A stretch of 64,000 nt of DNA. Origin: an uncultured Draconibacterium sp. (GTDB lineage: Bacteria > Bacteroidota > Bacteroidia > Bacteroidales > Prolixibacteraceae). The first letter of the stretch is position 1. Every line of letters starts with the position of its first letter. The translations under genes and the position numbers were made by a program. This document shows positions 36,593-46,088 of the stretch, one piece after another. The stretch lies in assembly GCF_963677565.1 (NCBI RefSeq), contig NZ_OY781981.1, forward strand, positions 3,960,001-4,024,000, read 5' to 3'. A model generated the notes under the pieces. The model was given only the letters and a program-made list of their open reading frames with translations. It had not been told where the DNA came from and searched no databases.

Positions 36593-36611
36593 CATTTATT
36601 TGATTGTCTTT

Positions 36612-39600
36612 CTACTTCTTAAATAGCGGATCAACACCAATGGTGCCAACCAATTCTTTTAAGTATTGTTTCGATTCTACGTATTTCAAGCGATCTTTCG
36701 CTTGCTGTAAGCGACTATCAACATCCATTTCTGAAACCAACGCAGCATTGTTCGGATTCGATTTGAAATCTTCCAAATAACCGATTTGCTCAATCTGGAA
36801 GGCAATATCTTTGTCCTGTTTTAGTTTCAAACGAGCTTTGTACCAGTCGCTTTTTATTACTTCTTCCCTTTCGAAAAGTTTTCTCAATTCAGGATCGCTG
36901 ATGTCTTTTCCTTCATAATTACCGTAAGCCATAATATGCAATAATACTTTTAACGGTGGAATGGCGCCCTCCACACTTCCATCTTCAAAGAATGGCTGTG
37001 CAGCTCGTTGCATGGCTTCTGTAATGTTGTTTATACCATCAACATAATCATCCATATTCTGCAATTCCGGTTTCAGCATACGTTCGTTAAACACTGCCAA
37101 AGGCTCGTCAAATAATCGGTTCATACATCGGAAAGCAAAGTTTTCGGTTATACGATAGCCTAATCGGCTTGCCAACACTTTTTGTCCTTTATATTCAAAG
37201 TCTTCCAGTTTTTCCAAACAACCATTCTCAATCAGTTTTTTCGGATCGCGATCTTCAGGAACTAGACGAGCCCAAATTTCAGGAATAAGAATACTGATAT
37301 CATGATCGAAACGATTTTCGGAGCCAATATATCCGGCTGCTGAGCTAAATCCCTGGTATTCGGTAAGAATATACGACAACAGTGCATTATTCAAATCGGA
37401 AGTTGGAACCAGCATATTAAATGGTCCTTTTGTAAGCGCACCTTCTAATCCTGCACCGGTGGTTGATGGCGATTTTCCTGTAATACTTGCAATAAAGTCC
37501 ATAAACAACTCAGGCAACTCCTGGTAATGTATTGGATTGTATACCGCCAACGGACGAATCCCTGCATCTTTATCTGCCGGGTTGTTTCTTCGTCCCGGTA
37601 ACACAGCATTTACAGGCCACACAACAGGATCTTTATCTTTTATTTTACGATACAACCGTACGCCAATCTCTCCGAGGTACGAATCCTGTGTTTCGTTCTT
37701 GAAAATATTTCGTTGCAGATAGCGAGGATTTTTCGTTGGCTCGCCATTTACAATTCTCGGATGCGATGGAGTAACAAAGTAATTATCACTGTTACTTTCA
37801 GCCACTTCTTTTATAAAGTTCTTAACCGGCTCCGTGTATTTTTCAAAACTAATGGCATTATCTAACAAATCCTGCGCATTTTCGCGAGTTAGTGGCTCAT
37901 AATTCGTTAAGAAAGTGTTGTTATCTACAATTTCTTTTTCAGCTTCTTTATCGTAACCTCTGATAACTGCTTCGTCAGGACGCTGGAAAAGGTAACTTTC
38001 ACAGTTCGCAACCAACTTAACACTTGGATTAGAATATTCCTTGTTCAGGTTTTTCAACTGGCTCGACGGTACTGTTATTGTAGCCGAAATATCATCTTCT
38101 GTCTGAATTTTCATCGAGGGAACAAAGTCGGAACGTAATTTATGTAAGTACCAACGTCCTTCTTCGTTAAATCCAATTCGTACATAACTTGCTGTAATCG
38201 GATTGTGTTTGTATCGTAAAACATTTCCCGGACGACCGTTAACCACCTCTACATTAAACAATTCGCGCCATTTAAGTCCACGCTCCTCGTTTCCCCGGTA
38301 ATGACGTTTAACAAAAAAGGCCAGCGTACGAACATTGTTTGGTAACTCTTTCAGAAATTTATTGTATTCATCGCTATACTGATCAGATGGCGTTAGCAAT
38401 TTTACTGCCGATCCCAATGTGCGCTCTTTGCTCAGAAACGAGCGAGACGGATCAGCATCAGGACGAATATTCTTCCAACGATCAGAATAATCTTTATTAA
38501 TAATTTCGTCGACTTTATTCTCAACCATTTCCAGATCCTCGATGTAGAAAGAGCCAAACTTAATTGCATTCTGCATCGACTTCGAGATTTCTGATTTTCC
38601 ACCTCCCGAAACCGTACTTGGTTTATGACAGAACATTCCTTCGGGAGCTGTGTCGATAATTCGCCACATTGATTGAGTAGGATGTTTCACCAACTGAAAT
38701 TTGTGACCGGTTGGATGTACGTATATTTTTTGCGGCGAAAGTCTCAGGCTGTAATCTTTGTTTTTATATGTCCAGCTAACAGCGCTGCTCTCCACATCAA
38801 TATCAGCATTCTCCGGAATGTAAATTATATCCGGGTATTTTTTATCGACAGCATAGTTCCCTTCCTGAATTTCGATTCTGTCGCCCAATAATTTTTTAGC
38901 TTCTTCAAATGAATAAGGCAAATCGAATTTCTTGGTAAAATTACCGCCAAACACACTATCGCTCATGTTTCCACGCGGGAATGCAATAGCTCCACCGGCA
39001 TGTTCTTCTTCAACCAATCCGAATAAATTGGCCGAATAGCTGATTTGTGTTTTAATCTCTTTTTTGGAGTATCCGTAATAGTTGTCGGCAATTATTGTTA
39101 CTACTACCCCGCGTTCGTCGCGACAAGTAAGTTTAAATGCCGATCCATCGTTGTAAAGTTCGTTCTCATCCTTCCAACACATGCCGTCGCGTTTTTGGCG
39201 CTCTGATGCATCGTCGTAATGAGGAAGACCAACATCTTTCTTTTTTAGTTTGGTAAGATGCGGTGCCAAAATTATACAACCGGTATGACCGGTCCAATGC
39301 TCAATATCCAATGCTGCATCGTTAACTGCAAGATTTGGATCGCCGGCATTGCCAAAAATTGTTTCCACAAAGTCGAGGTTACTTACCAAACTTCCCGGAG
39401 CAAAGAAACGCACTTCCATGCTTTTCTCACTAATAATACCAGGCACTTCCGGACAAACTACGGGACGCAGCAACAGGGAAACCATCACCTTTGCTTTTTC
39501 ATCCTGTGCTGATGTAAAAGGCAATAACTTTAACTCTTCGGTAGGATTAAGAGCAGTATGCAGCAAATGAGCGAAAGTAATTTTTGGAACCTCTTTCTTG

Positions 39601-40088
39601 TCTGTTGGAACCGGAAGTCCGCCTCTAACAATATGGAAAGTACCTTTTGTTGTACGTTTATCCTTGGCCGGATTGTTTAGAATTCCCTGTTTTAAACGAT
39701 AAGAACTTAGCAGGTCGCTTTTAAACTCCTTACCATTTGGAGGTAAACTTAACTCACGAGCCATTTTTTTCTGGTTTAATACCAGCGTATTATTTGGCAA
39801 ACGGTATGGTTTTTCAAACTCAAGTTCCTTTAGGTAGTCGTCTATAAAGTTTTGAATACGTGCATCGGCCGGCGACATGTGTTCGCTCAGCAAACGCGAT
39901 TTTTCTCTAAAGCTTTTTACCAGACCTTCGGTTAAAGTCTGAAATTTAGCATTTGCATATTTAGTGCCGGAATCAGAATGATCCATAAACGTAGGCTGAC
40001 CCAAAGAGGCCAACTGAAGGTTTATATATTGAATCATATCCCGACGGTCTCTTTTTTGTTGTTTTGAAGGCGCAGAACTTTTACTCAT
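36612..40088 (-). CDS. Large P-loop protein, probable diphosphate-dependent PEP carboxykinase
   Basis: 1158 residues, with no signal peptide and no membrane helices. A P-loop-like STVSGGGKSEISK (about 490-502) is followed by a kinase-2-like FYIEDLEM. Other conserved-looking phrases are LFGLVEEEHAGGAIAFPRGN, SSAAGYIGSENRFDHDI, RLGYRITENFAFRCMNRLF and AIPPLKVLLHIMAYGNYEGK. From memory, length and these phrases fit PPi-type phosphoenolpyruvate carboxykinase (Entamoeba, Propionibacterium), which interconverts PEP, CO2 and phosphate with oxaloacetate and PPi. I could not align it, so the name is inference. Single gene with TATTTTTG 26 bases upstream (40114-40121) and its own terminator. Confidence 0.6.
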   Translation of the reverse strand: MSKSSAPSKQQKRDRRDMIQYINLQLASLGQPTFMDHSDSGTKYANAKFQTLTEGLVKSFREKSRLLSEHMSPADARIQNFIDDYLKELEFEKPYRLPNNTLVLNQKKMARELSLPPNGKEFKSDLLSSYRLKQGILNNPAKDKRTTKGTFHIVRGGLPVPTDKKEVPKITFAHLLHTALNPTEELKLLPFTSAQDEKAKVMVSLLLRPVVCPEVPGIISEKSMEVRFFAPGSLVSNLDFVETIFGNAGDPNLAVNDAALDIEHWTGHTGCIILAPHLTKLKKKDVGLPHYDDASERQKRDGMCWKDENELYNDGSAFKLTCRDERGVVVTIIADNYYGYSKKEIKTQISYSANLFGLVEEEHAGGAIAFPRGNMSDSVFGGNFTKKFDLPYSFEEAKKLLGDRIEIQEGNYAVDKKYPDIIYIPENADIDVESSAVSWTYKNKDYSLRLSPQKIYVHPTGHKFQLVKHPTQSMWRIIDTAPEGMFCHKPSTVSGGGKSEISKSMQNAIKFGSFYIEDLEMVENKVDEIINKDYSDRWKNIRPDADPSRSFLSKERTLGSAVKLLTPSDQYSDEYNKFLKELPNNVRTLAFFVKRHYRGNEERGLKWRELFNVEVVNGRPGNVLRYKHNPITASYVRIGFNEEGRWYLHKLRSDFVPSMKIQTEDDISATITVPSSQLKNLNKEYSNPSVKLVANCESYLFQRPDEAVIRGYDKEAEKEIVDNNTFLTNYEPLTRENAQDLLDNAISFEKYTEPVKNFIKEVAESNSDNYFVTPSHPRIVNGEPTKNPRYLQRNIFKNETQDSYLGEIGVRLYRKIKDKDPVVWPVNAVLPGRRNNPADKDAGIRPLAVYNPIHYQELPELFMDFIASITGKSPSTTGAGLEGALTKGPFNMLVPTSDLNNALLSYILTEYQGFSSAAGYIGSENRFDHDISILIPEIWARLVPEDRDPKKLIENGCLEKLEDFEYKGQKVLASRLGYRITENFAFRCMNRLFDEPLAVFNERMLKPELQNMDDYVDGINNITEAMQRAAQPFFEDGSVEGAIPPLKVLLHIMAYGNYEGKDISDPELRKLFEREEVIKSDWYKARLKLKQDKDIAFQIEQIGYLEDFKSNPNNAALVSEMDVDSRLQQAKDRLKYVESKQYLKELVGTIGVDPLFKK

Positions 40089-40113
40089 AATAATTGTATT
40101 TCTAATCCATTAA

Positions 40114-40121
40114 CAAAAATA
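40114..40121 (-). promoter_or_regulatory. -7 promoter element for the 1158-residue gene
   Basis: TATTTTTG on the minus strand, 26 bases upstream of the ATG at 40088. Confidence 0.45.
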
Positions 40122-40279
40122 CGGAAATGAAGTTTTTTCAATCCTAAGAAATTTCTTTATTAACGATAAAACAGTAATTCTTTAGTGTTTTGTTAACTCT
40201 ACGAACCAACATTTTATCAAAATGTAAGTGTTTTCGCTATTTGAACGGATATACGAGTATTTCTAACTTATGTTACTCT

Positions 40280-40297
40280 TATGATATGTATCATAAA
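40280..40297. promoter_or_regulatory. CRP/FNR-like palindrome
   Basis: TTATGATA-TG-TATCATAA has perfect 8-bp arms and contains TGAT-N4-ATCA, the FNR-type core. Its centre is about 50 bases upstream of the expected start for the FadL-like gene, a usual activator position. Confidence 0.5.
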
Positions 40298-40327
40298 TGC
40301 TTTTAAAGGTGATTATAATTTCAGAAA

Positions 40328-40335
40328 TACCTTTG
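40328..40335 (+). promoter_or_regulatory. -7 promoter element for the FadL-like gene
   Basis: TACCTTTG, 124 bases before the ATG at 40459. Confidence 0.45.
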
Positions 40336-40458
40336 TGGCATCTAACAATAAAATGAGTTGGCATCATGATTTTGGCACAACAAAATTGTTATTCACAAAG
40401 TGTATTAAACAACTTGTACTAATCTCATCTACTGCCGAAACCTTAAAATTATTAATAA

Positions 40459-41724
40459 ATGAAACACTTAAATTTTGTAAAAGGTCTTGTGTTAATTTTC
40501 GCAGGTCTTTTTATTACTTCTCAGGCAGCTGCTACCGATGGCTATTTCAGCGTTGGCTACGGAACCGTAAATAAAGGATTAGCAGGTGCAGGAATTGCAT
40601 TTTATCAGGGATCATTAATTAATGGAAACCCTGCAGGAAATGTATTTTTAGGAACTAAATACCAGTTGGGAGTTAACTTTTTTAATCCAAACAGGAAATA
40701 CACCGTTACAGGTAATCCATCAGGTATGGAAGGCACTTTCGGTTTAATGCCGGGTACAATTGAAAGCGACAGCAAATTATTTTTAATGCCTTCGGCAGGT
40801 GCCAACTGGATGGTTAGCGATAATTCAAGTATTTCAGCTGCCTTATTCGGAAATGGAGGAATGAACACTGATTACCCAACAGCAACATTCTACGATCCAA
40901 TGTCGGAAACTACCGGCGTTAACCTTGCGCAGATGTACGGAAATATTACATACTCGCAGAAACTGGGTGAAAAACACAGTATTGGTGTAACCGGTGTTTT
41001 AGCTTATCAATATTTCGAAGCAAAAGGATTAATGGCTTTTGGTGCATTCTCATCAAATCCGGCGGCTGTATCCGGAAATGGCACCGACAGTGGTTTTGGT
41101 TATGGATTTAAGATCGGATACCTCGGTCAATTAACTGATAACTTCTCAATAGGTTTTACCTATCAATCGAAAGTTTGGATGAGCGAATTCGACGATTACT
41201 CAGGCCTTTTTGCTGAACAAGGAGATTTCGACATCCCTTCAAGTTGGACAGCAGGTTTTGCATGGGAAGTTGCTGAAGATTTTACCGTTATGGCCGATGT
41301 AAAACAAATAATGTTTGGCGATGTAAAATCAATTGGCAACCCAATGTTACCAAACCTGATGACATCTCAACTTGGAGCAGACGATGGAGCCGGTTTTGGA
41401 TGGGACAATATTATGGTTTACAAACTTGGTTTTAACTATGCAGGTGTTGACACATGGGAATTCCGTGCCGGACTTTCAATTGGCGATAATCCAATTCAAT
41501 CTTCAGAAGTGATGTTTAATATCCTTGCTCCGGGTGTAATTGAAAACCAGATCGCTCTTGGTTTTTCAAAAGAAGTTGGGAACTCAGGTAACCAATTCCA
41601 CGTTGCGTTCAATTATGCAATGAACAGCAATGTAGAAGGCCCGAACCCTCTTGATCCACCATCAGGACAAACTATAGACATTGAAATGAATCAGTTTGAA
41701 TTAGAGTTGGGATTCTCATTCTAA
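40459..41724 (+). CDS. FadL/TodX-family outer-membrane transport protein
   Basis: 421 residues. The signal peptide MKHLNFVKGLVLIFAGLFITSQAAA is followed by an N-terminal plug region (GYFSVGYGTVNKGLAGAGIA, GNPAGNVFLG) and a 14-strand-type beta-barrel with alternating aromatic residues, ending in ELELGFSF with the C-terminal Phe used for outer-membrane insertion. The NPAG motif near residue 53 is characteristic of FadL-like proteins that import long-chain fatty acids or other hydrophobic compounds. The ligand is not predictable. The single gene ends in a strong terminator. Confidence 0.93.
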   Translation: MKHLNFVKGLVLIFAGLFITSQAAATDGYFSVGYGTVNKGLAGAGIAFYQGSLINGNPAGNVFLGTKYQLGVNFFNPNRKYTVTGNPSGMEGTFGLMPGTIESDSKLFLMPSAGANWMVSDNSSISAALFGNGGMNTDYPTATFYDPMSETTGVNLAQMYGNITYSQKLGEKHSIGVTGVLAYQYFEAKGLMAFGAFSSNPAAVSGNGTDSGFGYGFKIGYLGQLTDNFSIGFTYQSKVWMSEFDDYSGLFAEQGDFDIPSSWTAGFAWEVAEDFTVMADVKQIMFGDVKSIGNPMLPNLMTSQLGADDGAGFGWDNIMVYKLGFNYAGVDTWEFRAGLSIGDNPIQSSEVMFNILAPGVIENQIALGFSKEVGNSGNQFHVAFNYAMNSNVEGPNPLDPPSGQTIDIEMNQFELELGFSF

Positions 41725-41777
41725 ATAGATTCGATGAGTTTGATACTCCAATAACTTCAAAAAACAACATATTTTGG

Positions 41778-41803
41778 GCCCGGGCTTTTGTCCGGGCTTT
41801 TTA
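41778..41803 (+). terminator. Terminator after the FadL-like gene
   Basis: GCCCGG-gcttttgt-CCGGGC followed by TTTTT. Confidence 0.85.
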
Positions 41804-41877
41804 ATTCTTTTTGTCCTGAACACTTCTTCGGTTTAACTGTAATTATTATTTTAACCGAAAATAATTATCAAAAAGAA

Positions 41878-42645
41878 ATGAAATTAATATCCTGGAACGT
41901 AAACGGAATACGTGCCGTAGCCAAAAAGAATTTTTTCGAAGATTTTAAACAACTCGATGCAGACATTCTTTGCCTGCAGGAAACTAAAGCACAAGATGAT
42001 CAGGTAGCCGAAACACTGACACCGATAAACGACTACCACATTTATTCAAACTCTGCGGTAAAAAAAGGTTATTCGGGAACAGCGATCCTTTCTAAAACAG
42101 AACCGATCAGCGTTTCACGCGATATTGGAATTGAAATTCATGACACCGAAGGTCGTGTTTTATGTCTCGAATACGACAAATTTTATTTAGTCAATGTGTA
42201 TGTACCAAATTCAGGGAGCGACTTAAAAAGGCTGGATTACCGTCAGGATTGGGATTTGGCATTCTTCAATTACCTGAAGAAACTGAAAGAAACCAAGCCG
42301 GTAATTGTTTGCGGCGATTTTAATGTTGCCCACCGCCCAATCGATTTGGCACGACCAAAACCAAATTACAATAAATCGGCCGGTTACATGCAAGAAGAAA
42401 TTGACGGCATGGATCGTTTTACACAGGGTGGACTGATTGACACTTTCCGGCACTTTTACCCCGAAACTACTGACAAATATTCGTGGTGGAGTTACCGGGC
42501 CGGAGCACGAGGCAAAAATGTAGGCTGGAGAATCGATTATTTCCTGGTTTCTGAAAACTTTATACCAAAAGTTAAAAACGCGTTCATTTTGAATGAAGTA
42601 ATGGGTTCCGACCATTGTCCGGTTGGAATTGAAATAGCAGACTAA
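41878..42645 (+). CDS. xth: Exodeoxyribonuclease III
   Basis: 255-residue AP endonuclease/3'-exonuclease of base-excision repair. The start is MKLISWNVNGIRAV; the reading from 41788 runs through the preceding terminator. Active-site motifs in order: WNVNGIRA (Asn), LQETKA (Glu), YVPNSG, CGDFNVAHR (Asp, Asn), WRIDYFL (Asp) and GSDHCPV (Asp-His). Full length. It ends in a perfect 12-bp terminator. Confidence 0.97.
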   Translation: MKLISWNVNGIRAVAKKNFFEDFKQLDADILCLQETKAQDDQVAETLTPINDYHIYSNSAVKKGYSGTAILSKTEPISVSRDIGIEIHDTEGRVLCLEYDKFYLVNVYVPNSGSDLKRLDYRQDWDLAFFNYLKKLKETKPVIVCGDFNVAHRPIDLARPKPNYNKSAGYMQEEIDGMDRFTQGGLIDTFRHFYPETTDKYSWWSYRAGARGKNVGWRIDYFLVSENFIPKVKNAFILNEVMGSDHCPVGIEIAD

Positions 42646-42668
42646 TAATTAAACTATCATAACTATTT

Positions 42669-42704
42669 CAGAGGATGAATAAGATTCATCCTCTGTTTTT
42701 TTTT
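42669..42704 (+). terminator. Terminator after xth
   Basis: CAGAGGATGAAT (42669-42680), 3-base loop, ATTCATCCTCTG (42684-42695), then nine T. Confidence 0.9.
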
Positions 42705-42716
42705 ATAAAAACGCCC

Positions 42717-42724
42717 TATTTTTG
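42717..42724 (+). promoter_or_regulatory. -7 promoter element for hrpB
   Basis: TATTTTTG. It overlaps the first possible TTG start (42722), so translation must begin further down. Confidence 0.5.
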
Positions 42725-42742
42725 CAGCTTAAATACGATACT

Positions 42743-45229
42743 TTGAATTTCGATCCACATACAACCAATTTACCCATCGTTGAAGTAATCGACGAGGTAA
42801 AACAACATTTGCAGAAAGAGAATACTTTAATTGTACATGCTCCTCCGGGAGCAGGAAAAAGTACCGTTTTACCACTTGTTTTGCTTGAAGAAAGCTGGCT
42901 AAAAGGGAAAAAAATAATTATGCTTGAACCGCGCCGTCTGGCTGCAAAAAGTATTGCCACTCGTTTGGCAGAACTTTTAGGTGAACCTGTTGGAAAAAGT
43001 GTCGGTTATCGCATTCGGTTCGACAATTGCATAAGCAAAAACACACAACTGGAAGTGGTTACCGAAGGAATTCTCACACGTATGTTACAAAGCGATAATG
43101 CACTGGAAGGTGTTGGCATTGTAATTTTCGATGAGTTTCACGAACGTAGTCTTTTTGCTGATGCAGCCTTGGCGTTATCGCGCGAGGCTCAGCAAATACT
43201 GCGTCCTGACCTGCGTATAATGATCATGTCGGCCACATTAAATATGCCGCAACTGACCAAACTACTGAATGCTCCGTCAGTTGTAAGCGAAGGACGCCAG
43301 TACCCGGTCGAGATTCATTACGAAGGGGAAAACGACAGAAGACTTTTACCGGAGTTGACCAGTCGCGTTGTAACAAAAGCATTCGATAAAAACGATGGAG
43401 ATATTTTGGTTTTTCTACCTGGTGAGGCAGAAATTAAAGCCTGCGAAAGTATTTTGCGAAGTAAACACAAAGGAGTTGCAATTCATCCGTTATACGGGCA
43501 ATTGCCCCCACAAAAACAGTTTGCAGCTATTATGCCTAATCGCGAAGGGAAAAGAAAAATTATACTGGCAACGTCCATTGCAGAAACGAGTCTTACGATT
43601 GAGGGCGTAAAAGTTGTAGTGGATTGTGGTTTTAGTCGAACACTCAAGTTTAATCCAAACACTGGTCTTTCGCGACTTGAAACAGTTGATATTACGCTCG
43701 ATTCGGCCGATCAACGGGCAGGACGAGCAGGACGACTTGGTCCCGGGGTTTGTTACCGCATGTGGACAAAAGCAACACATCACCGGCTGAGTAAACATCG
43801 AACACCTGAAATTGAAGAGGCAGATTTGGCTTCGCTAGCACTCGAAATGGCCAAATGGGGTGTTGATGATATTAATAAACTTACATGGCTAACGCCTCCT
43901 CCCAAAGGACACGTTTTACAGGCAAATGAATTACTTGAGCAGCTGGATGCCATTGAAGAAGGAAAAATTACAGCACACGGAAAAGCGATTCATCAATTAC
44001 CGTGTCACCCCCGACTGGCACACATGCTATTATTGGCGCGCGAAGAAGAATTATCAGCTCTTGGTTGCGATATTGCCGCGATATTGGAAGAGCGCGATCC
44101 GCTGAACCGTGATGCCGGAATTGACATTAATTTGCGTATTGATGCTTTACGCCGTTACCGCACCGGAAGCTTAAAAAACAAACGGCTAAAACACATCGCG
44201 AAGATTTCATTGCAGTATCAAAAAATGCTAAATGTTGATGAAGACAATTCTGCAACTGATCCTTTTGAAACAGGTTTGTTGCTGGCTTATGCCTATCCTG
44301 AACGGATTGCACACGCTACTCCGGGCAATAATGCACAGTTTAAACTTGCAAACGGGAATATTGCAGCTGCCGGGCACGAAGACGATCTGGCACACGAAGA
44401 TTGGCTGTCCATTGCAAGTGTTAATGCCCGCGATGGTGTTGGCCGAATCTTTTTGGCATCGCCATTAAATCCTAAAGATCTGGCTCCAATGGTAAAAACC
44501 GTTGAATCCATAAACTGGGATACAAAACACGGCGGATTTTCAGCTTTCGCAGAGTTACGAATCGGTAGTATTATCCTTCAGCAAAAGCCTTTGCAAAATT
44601 ACGATCCTGACAAAAAACTAAAAGCCATTTCGGATGCAGTAAAAAATGAAGGAAGCTGGTTACTTGATTTTAATGCTGATGTAGAACAATGGCAAAACCG
44701 TATTAACAGTTTAAGAATTTGGGACAAAGAACATAACTGGCCCGATGTGAGTACAAACCAACTTTTGTCAACGAATTATGAATGGCTTTCTCCTTATCTG
44801 ACAACAGTAAAACGGCCGGAAGATCTGAAAAAGATCAAGCTAAAAGAAGTACTTCAACATCACCTGAATTATGAATTGCAACAATTATTAAATGAGCTGG
44901 CACCAGAGAAAATTGAGGTTCCAAGCGGATCGAATATAAAGCTGAAATACCGGACAAATGGAGAAGCTCCAATTCTGGCTGTTCGTTTGCAGGAAGTATT
45001 TGGCTTGCTTGAAACACCAAAAGTAAACAAAGGCAAAGTAAAAGTTCTGTTACATCTTTTATCGCCGGGTTTTAAGCCTGTTCAGGTAACGGACGATTTG
45101 AGCAGCTTTTGGAACAATGCCTATTTCGAAGTTAAAAAGGAATTAAAGGCACGCTACTCCAAGCACCACTGGCCTGATAATCCGCTGGAGGCAGAACCTT
45201 TACGCGGAGTAAAACGAAAAAGAAATTAA
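42743..45229 (+). CDS. hrpB: ATP-dependent RNA helicase HrpB
   Basis: 828-residue DEAH-box helicase. Motifs: APPGAGKST (Walker A), FDEFHERSLFAD (DEFH box), MSATLN, ATSIAETSLTIEGV and DQRAGRAGRLGPG (motif VI). A helicase-associated C-terminal region and the HrpB-specific tail (FWNNAYFEVKKELKARYSKH) follow. No in-frame ATG precedes motif I. TTG at 42743 (NFDPHTTNLP) is preferred over TTG at 42722, because the latter lies inside the promoter element and the leader would vanish. The biological role of HrpB is poorly known. Confidence 0.93.
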   Translation: MNFDPHTTNLPIVEVIDEVKQHLQKENTLIVHAPPGAGKSTVLPLVLLEESWLKGKKIIMLEPRRLAAKSIATRLAELLGEPVGKSVGYRIRFDNCISKNTQLEVVTEGILTRMLQSDNALEGVGIVIFDEFHERSLFADAALALSREAQQILRPDLRIMIMSATLNMPQLTKLLNAPSVVSEGRQYPVEIHYEGENDRRLLPELTSRVVTKAFDKNDGDILVFLPGEAEIKACESILRSKHKGVAIHPLYGQLPPQKQFAAIMPNREGKRKIILATSIAETSLTIEGVKVVVDCGFSRTLKFNPNTGLSRLETVDITLDSADQRAGRAGRLGPGVCYRMWTKATHHRLSKHRTPEIEEADLASLALEMAKWGVDDINKLTWLTPPPKGHVLQANELLEQLDAIEEGKITAHGKAIHQLPCHPRLAHMLLLAREEELSALGCDIAAILEERDPLNRDAGIDINLRIDALRRYRTGSLKNKRLKHIAKISLQYQKMLNVDEDNSATDPFETGLLLAYAYPERIAHATPGNNAQFKLANGNIAAAGHEDDLAHEDWLSIASVNARDGVGRIFLASPLNPKDLAPMVKTVESINWDTKHGGFSAFAELRIGSIILQQKPLQNYDPDKKLKAISDAVKNEGSWLLDFNADVEQWQNRINSLRIWDKEHNWPDVSTNQLLSTNYEWLSPYLTTVKRPEDLKKIKLKEVLQHHLNYELQQLLNELAPEKIEVPSGSNIKLKYRTNGEAPILAVRLQEVFGLLETPKVNKGKVKVLLHLLSPGFKPVQVTDDLSSFWNNAYFEVKKELKARYSKHHWPDNPLEAEPLRGVKRKRN

Positions 45230-45243
45230 TCTAAAAATTAATT

Positions 45244-45783
45244 TCATCTTTTTCGCCGGTACCTAACCTGTGTTATAGCATCAAGAAAAACTTCAGATGA
45301 AATCATGTCGAATTCGAGCGCTTGCGATAACGCTCCAAACAGTGGAGTTCCTCCTCCCAAAACGACCTGGATTGTGGAAATTACCATTTCATCAATCAAG
45401 TCTTCTTTTAAATAGCCATGAATGGTAGTTCCTCCGTCAATGTATATATTTCGAAATCCCTTTTCAGTCATCTTTTTAGTAATTTCAAAGGGAGTTCCGT
45501 TTACAATTTCCACTTTCCCATTCAAATCATCCGAAACTGATTTCTGAGTCGAGCTGGCCACAAAAACAGGCAATTGATATGGCCACGGAATATTAAATCC
45601 CAACACCGCTTCGAAAGTCCTCCGCCCCATTACAATGGCATCTATCTTTTCAATAAACTGGTTGTAACCTAAATCTTCATTTTTCGGATTGGGGACAGAT
45701 TGAAGAAATTCGATGCCTCCATTTCTGTCCGCAATAAAACCGTCGATACTGGTGGCTATAAATATGTGATTTTTTGTTCCCAT
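45244..45783 (-). CDS. Dihydrofolate reductase-like (RibD C-terminal domain) protein
   Basis: 179 residues. HIFIATSIDGFIADRNGGIEFL at the start, VMGRRTFEAVLG, and YIDGGTTIHGYLKEDLIDEM with VLGGGTPLF are the NADPH- and substrate-binding phrases of the RibD_C/DHFR-like reductase family. It probably reduces a pterin- or flavin-precursor-like compound with NADPH; the exact substrate is unknown. Single gene, convergent with hrpB at 14 bases. Confidence 0.9.
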   Translation of the reverse strand: MGTKNHIFIATSIDGFIADRNGGIEFLQSVPNPKNEDLGYNQFIEKIDAIVMGRRTFEAVLGFNIPWPYQLPVFVASSTQKSVSDDLNGKVEIVNGTPFEITKKMTEKGFRNIYIDGGTTIHGYLKEDLIDEMVISTIQVVLGGGTPLFGALSQALEFDMISSEVFLDAITQVRYRRKR

Positions 45784-46088
45784 TAATTTTGTACTCTTAA
45801 GTGTTGGCCTCTAACATTTGTAGTTTTAGATTCTCAGGAATTAAAAATTATATCTTTAATTGAAATATACAAAAGAATAATCTGCTATACTGAACAAAAA
45901 ACCATAATGGTATTTTATTCTCATCTCAAAACGTCTACATCACTTTAAATCAGGACATTATTTTTTGGAAGAATCGTTTATAATCCTTAAATTATATCAA
46001 ATAAATTAAGTGGTCTTAATTATTAGTTACTGTTTAATCCCTATGTTATTTACTGATAAGTTCAGACACCATAACTAAATCTTTGTAT
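45784..46088. other. Intergenic region, no gene
   Basis: 305 AT-rich bases between divergent genes. A short palindrome ACCAT-A-ATGGT (45901-45911) is the only structure noted. Confidence 0.5.

Larger units (their letters stand above)
40089..40458. other. Divergent regulatory region
   Basis: 370 bases between the probable PEP carboxykinase and the FadL-like porin. It holds -7 elements for both genes and a strong palindrome of CRP/FNR type. No gene seen. Confidence 0.6.
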
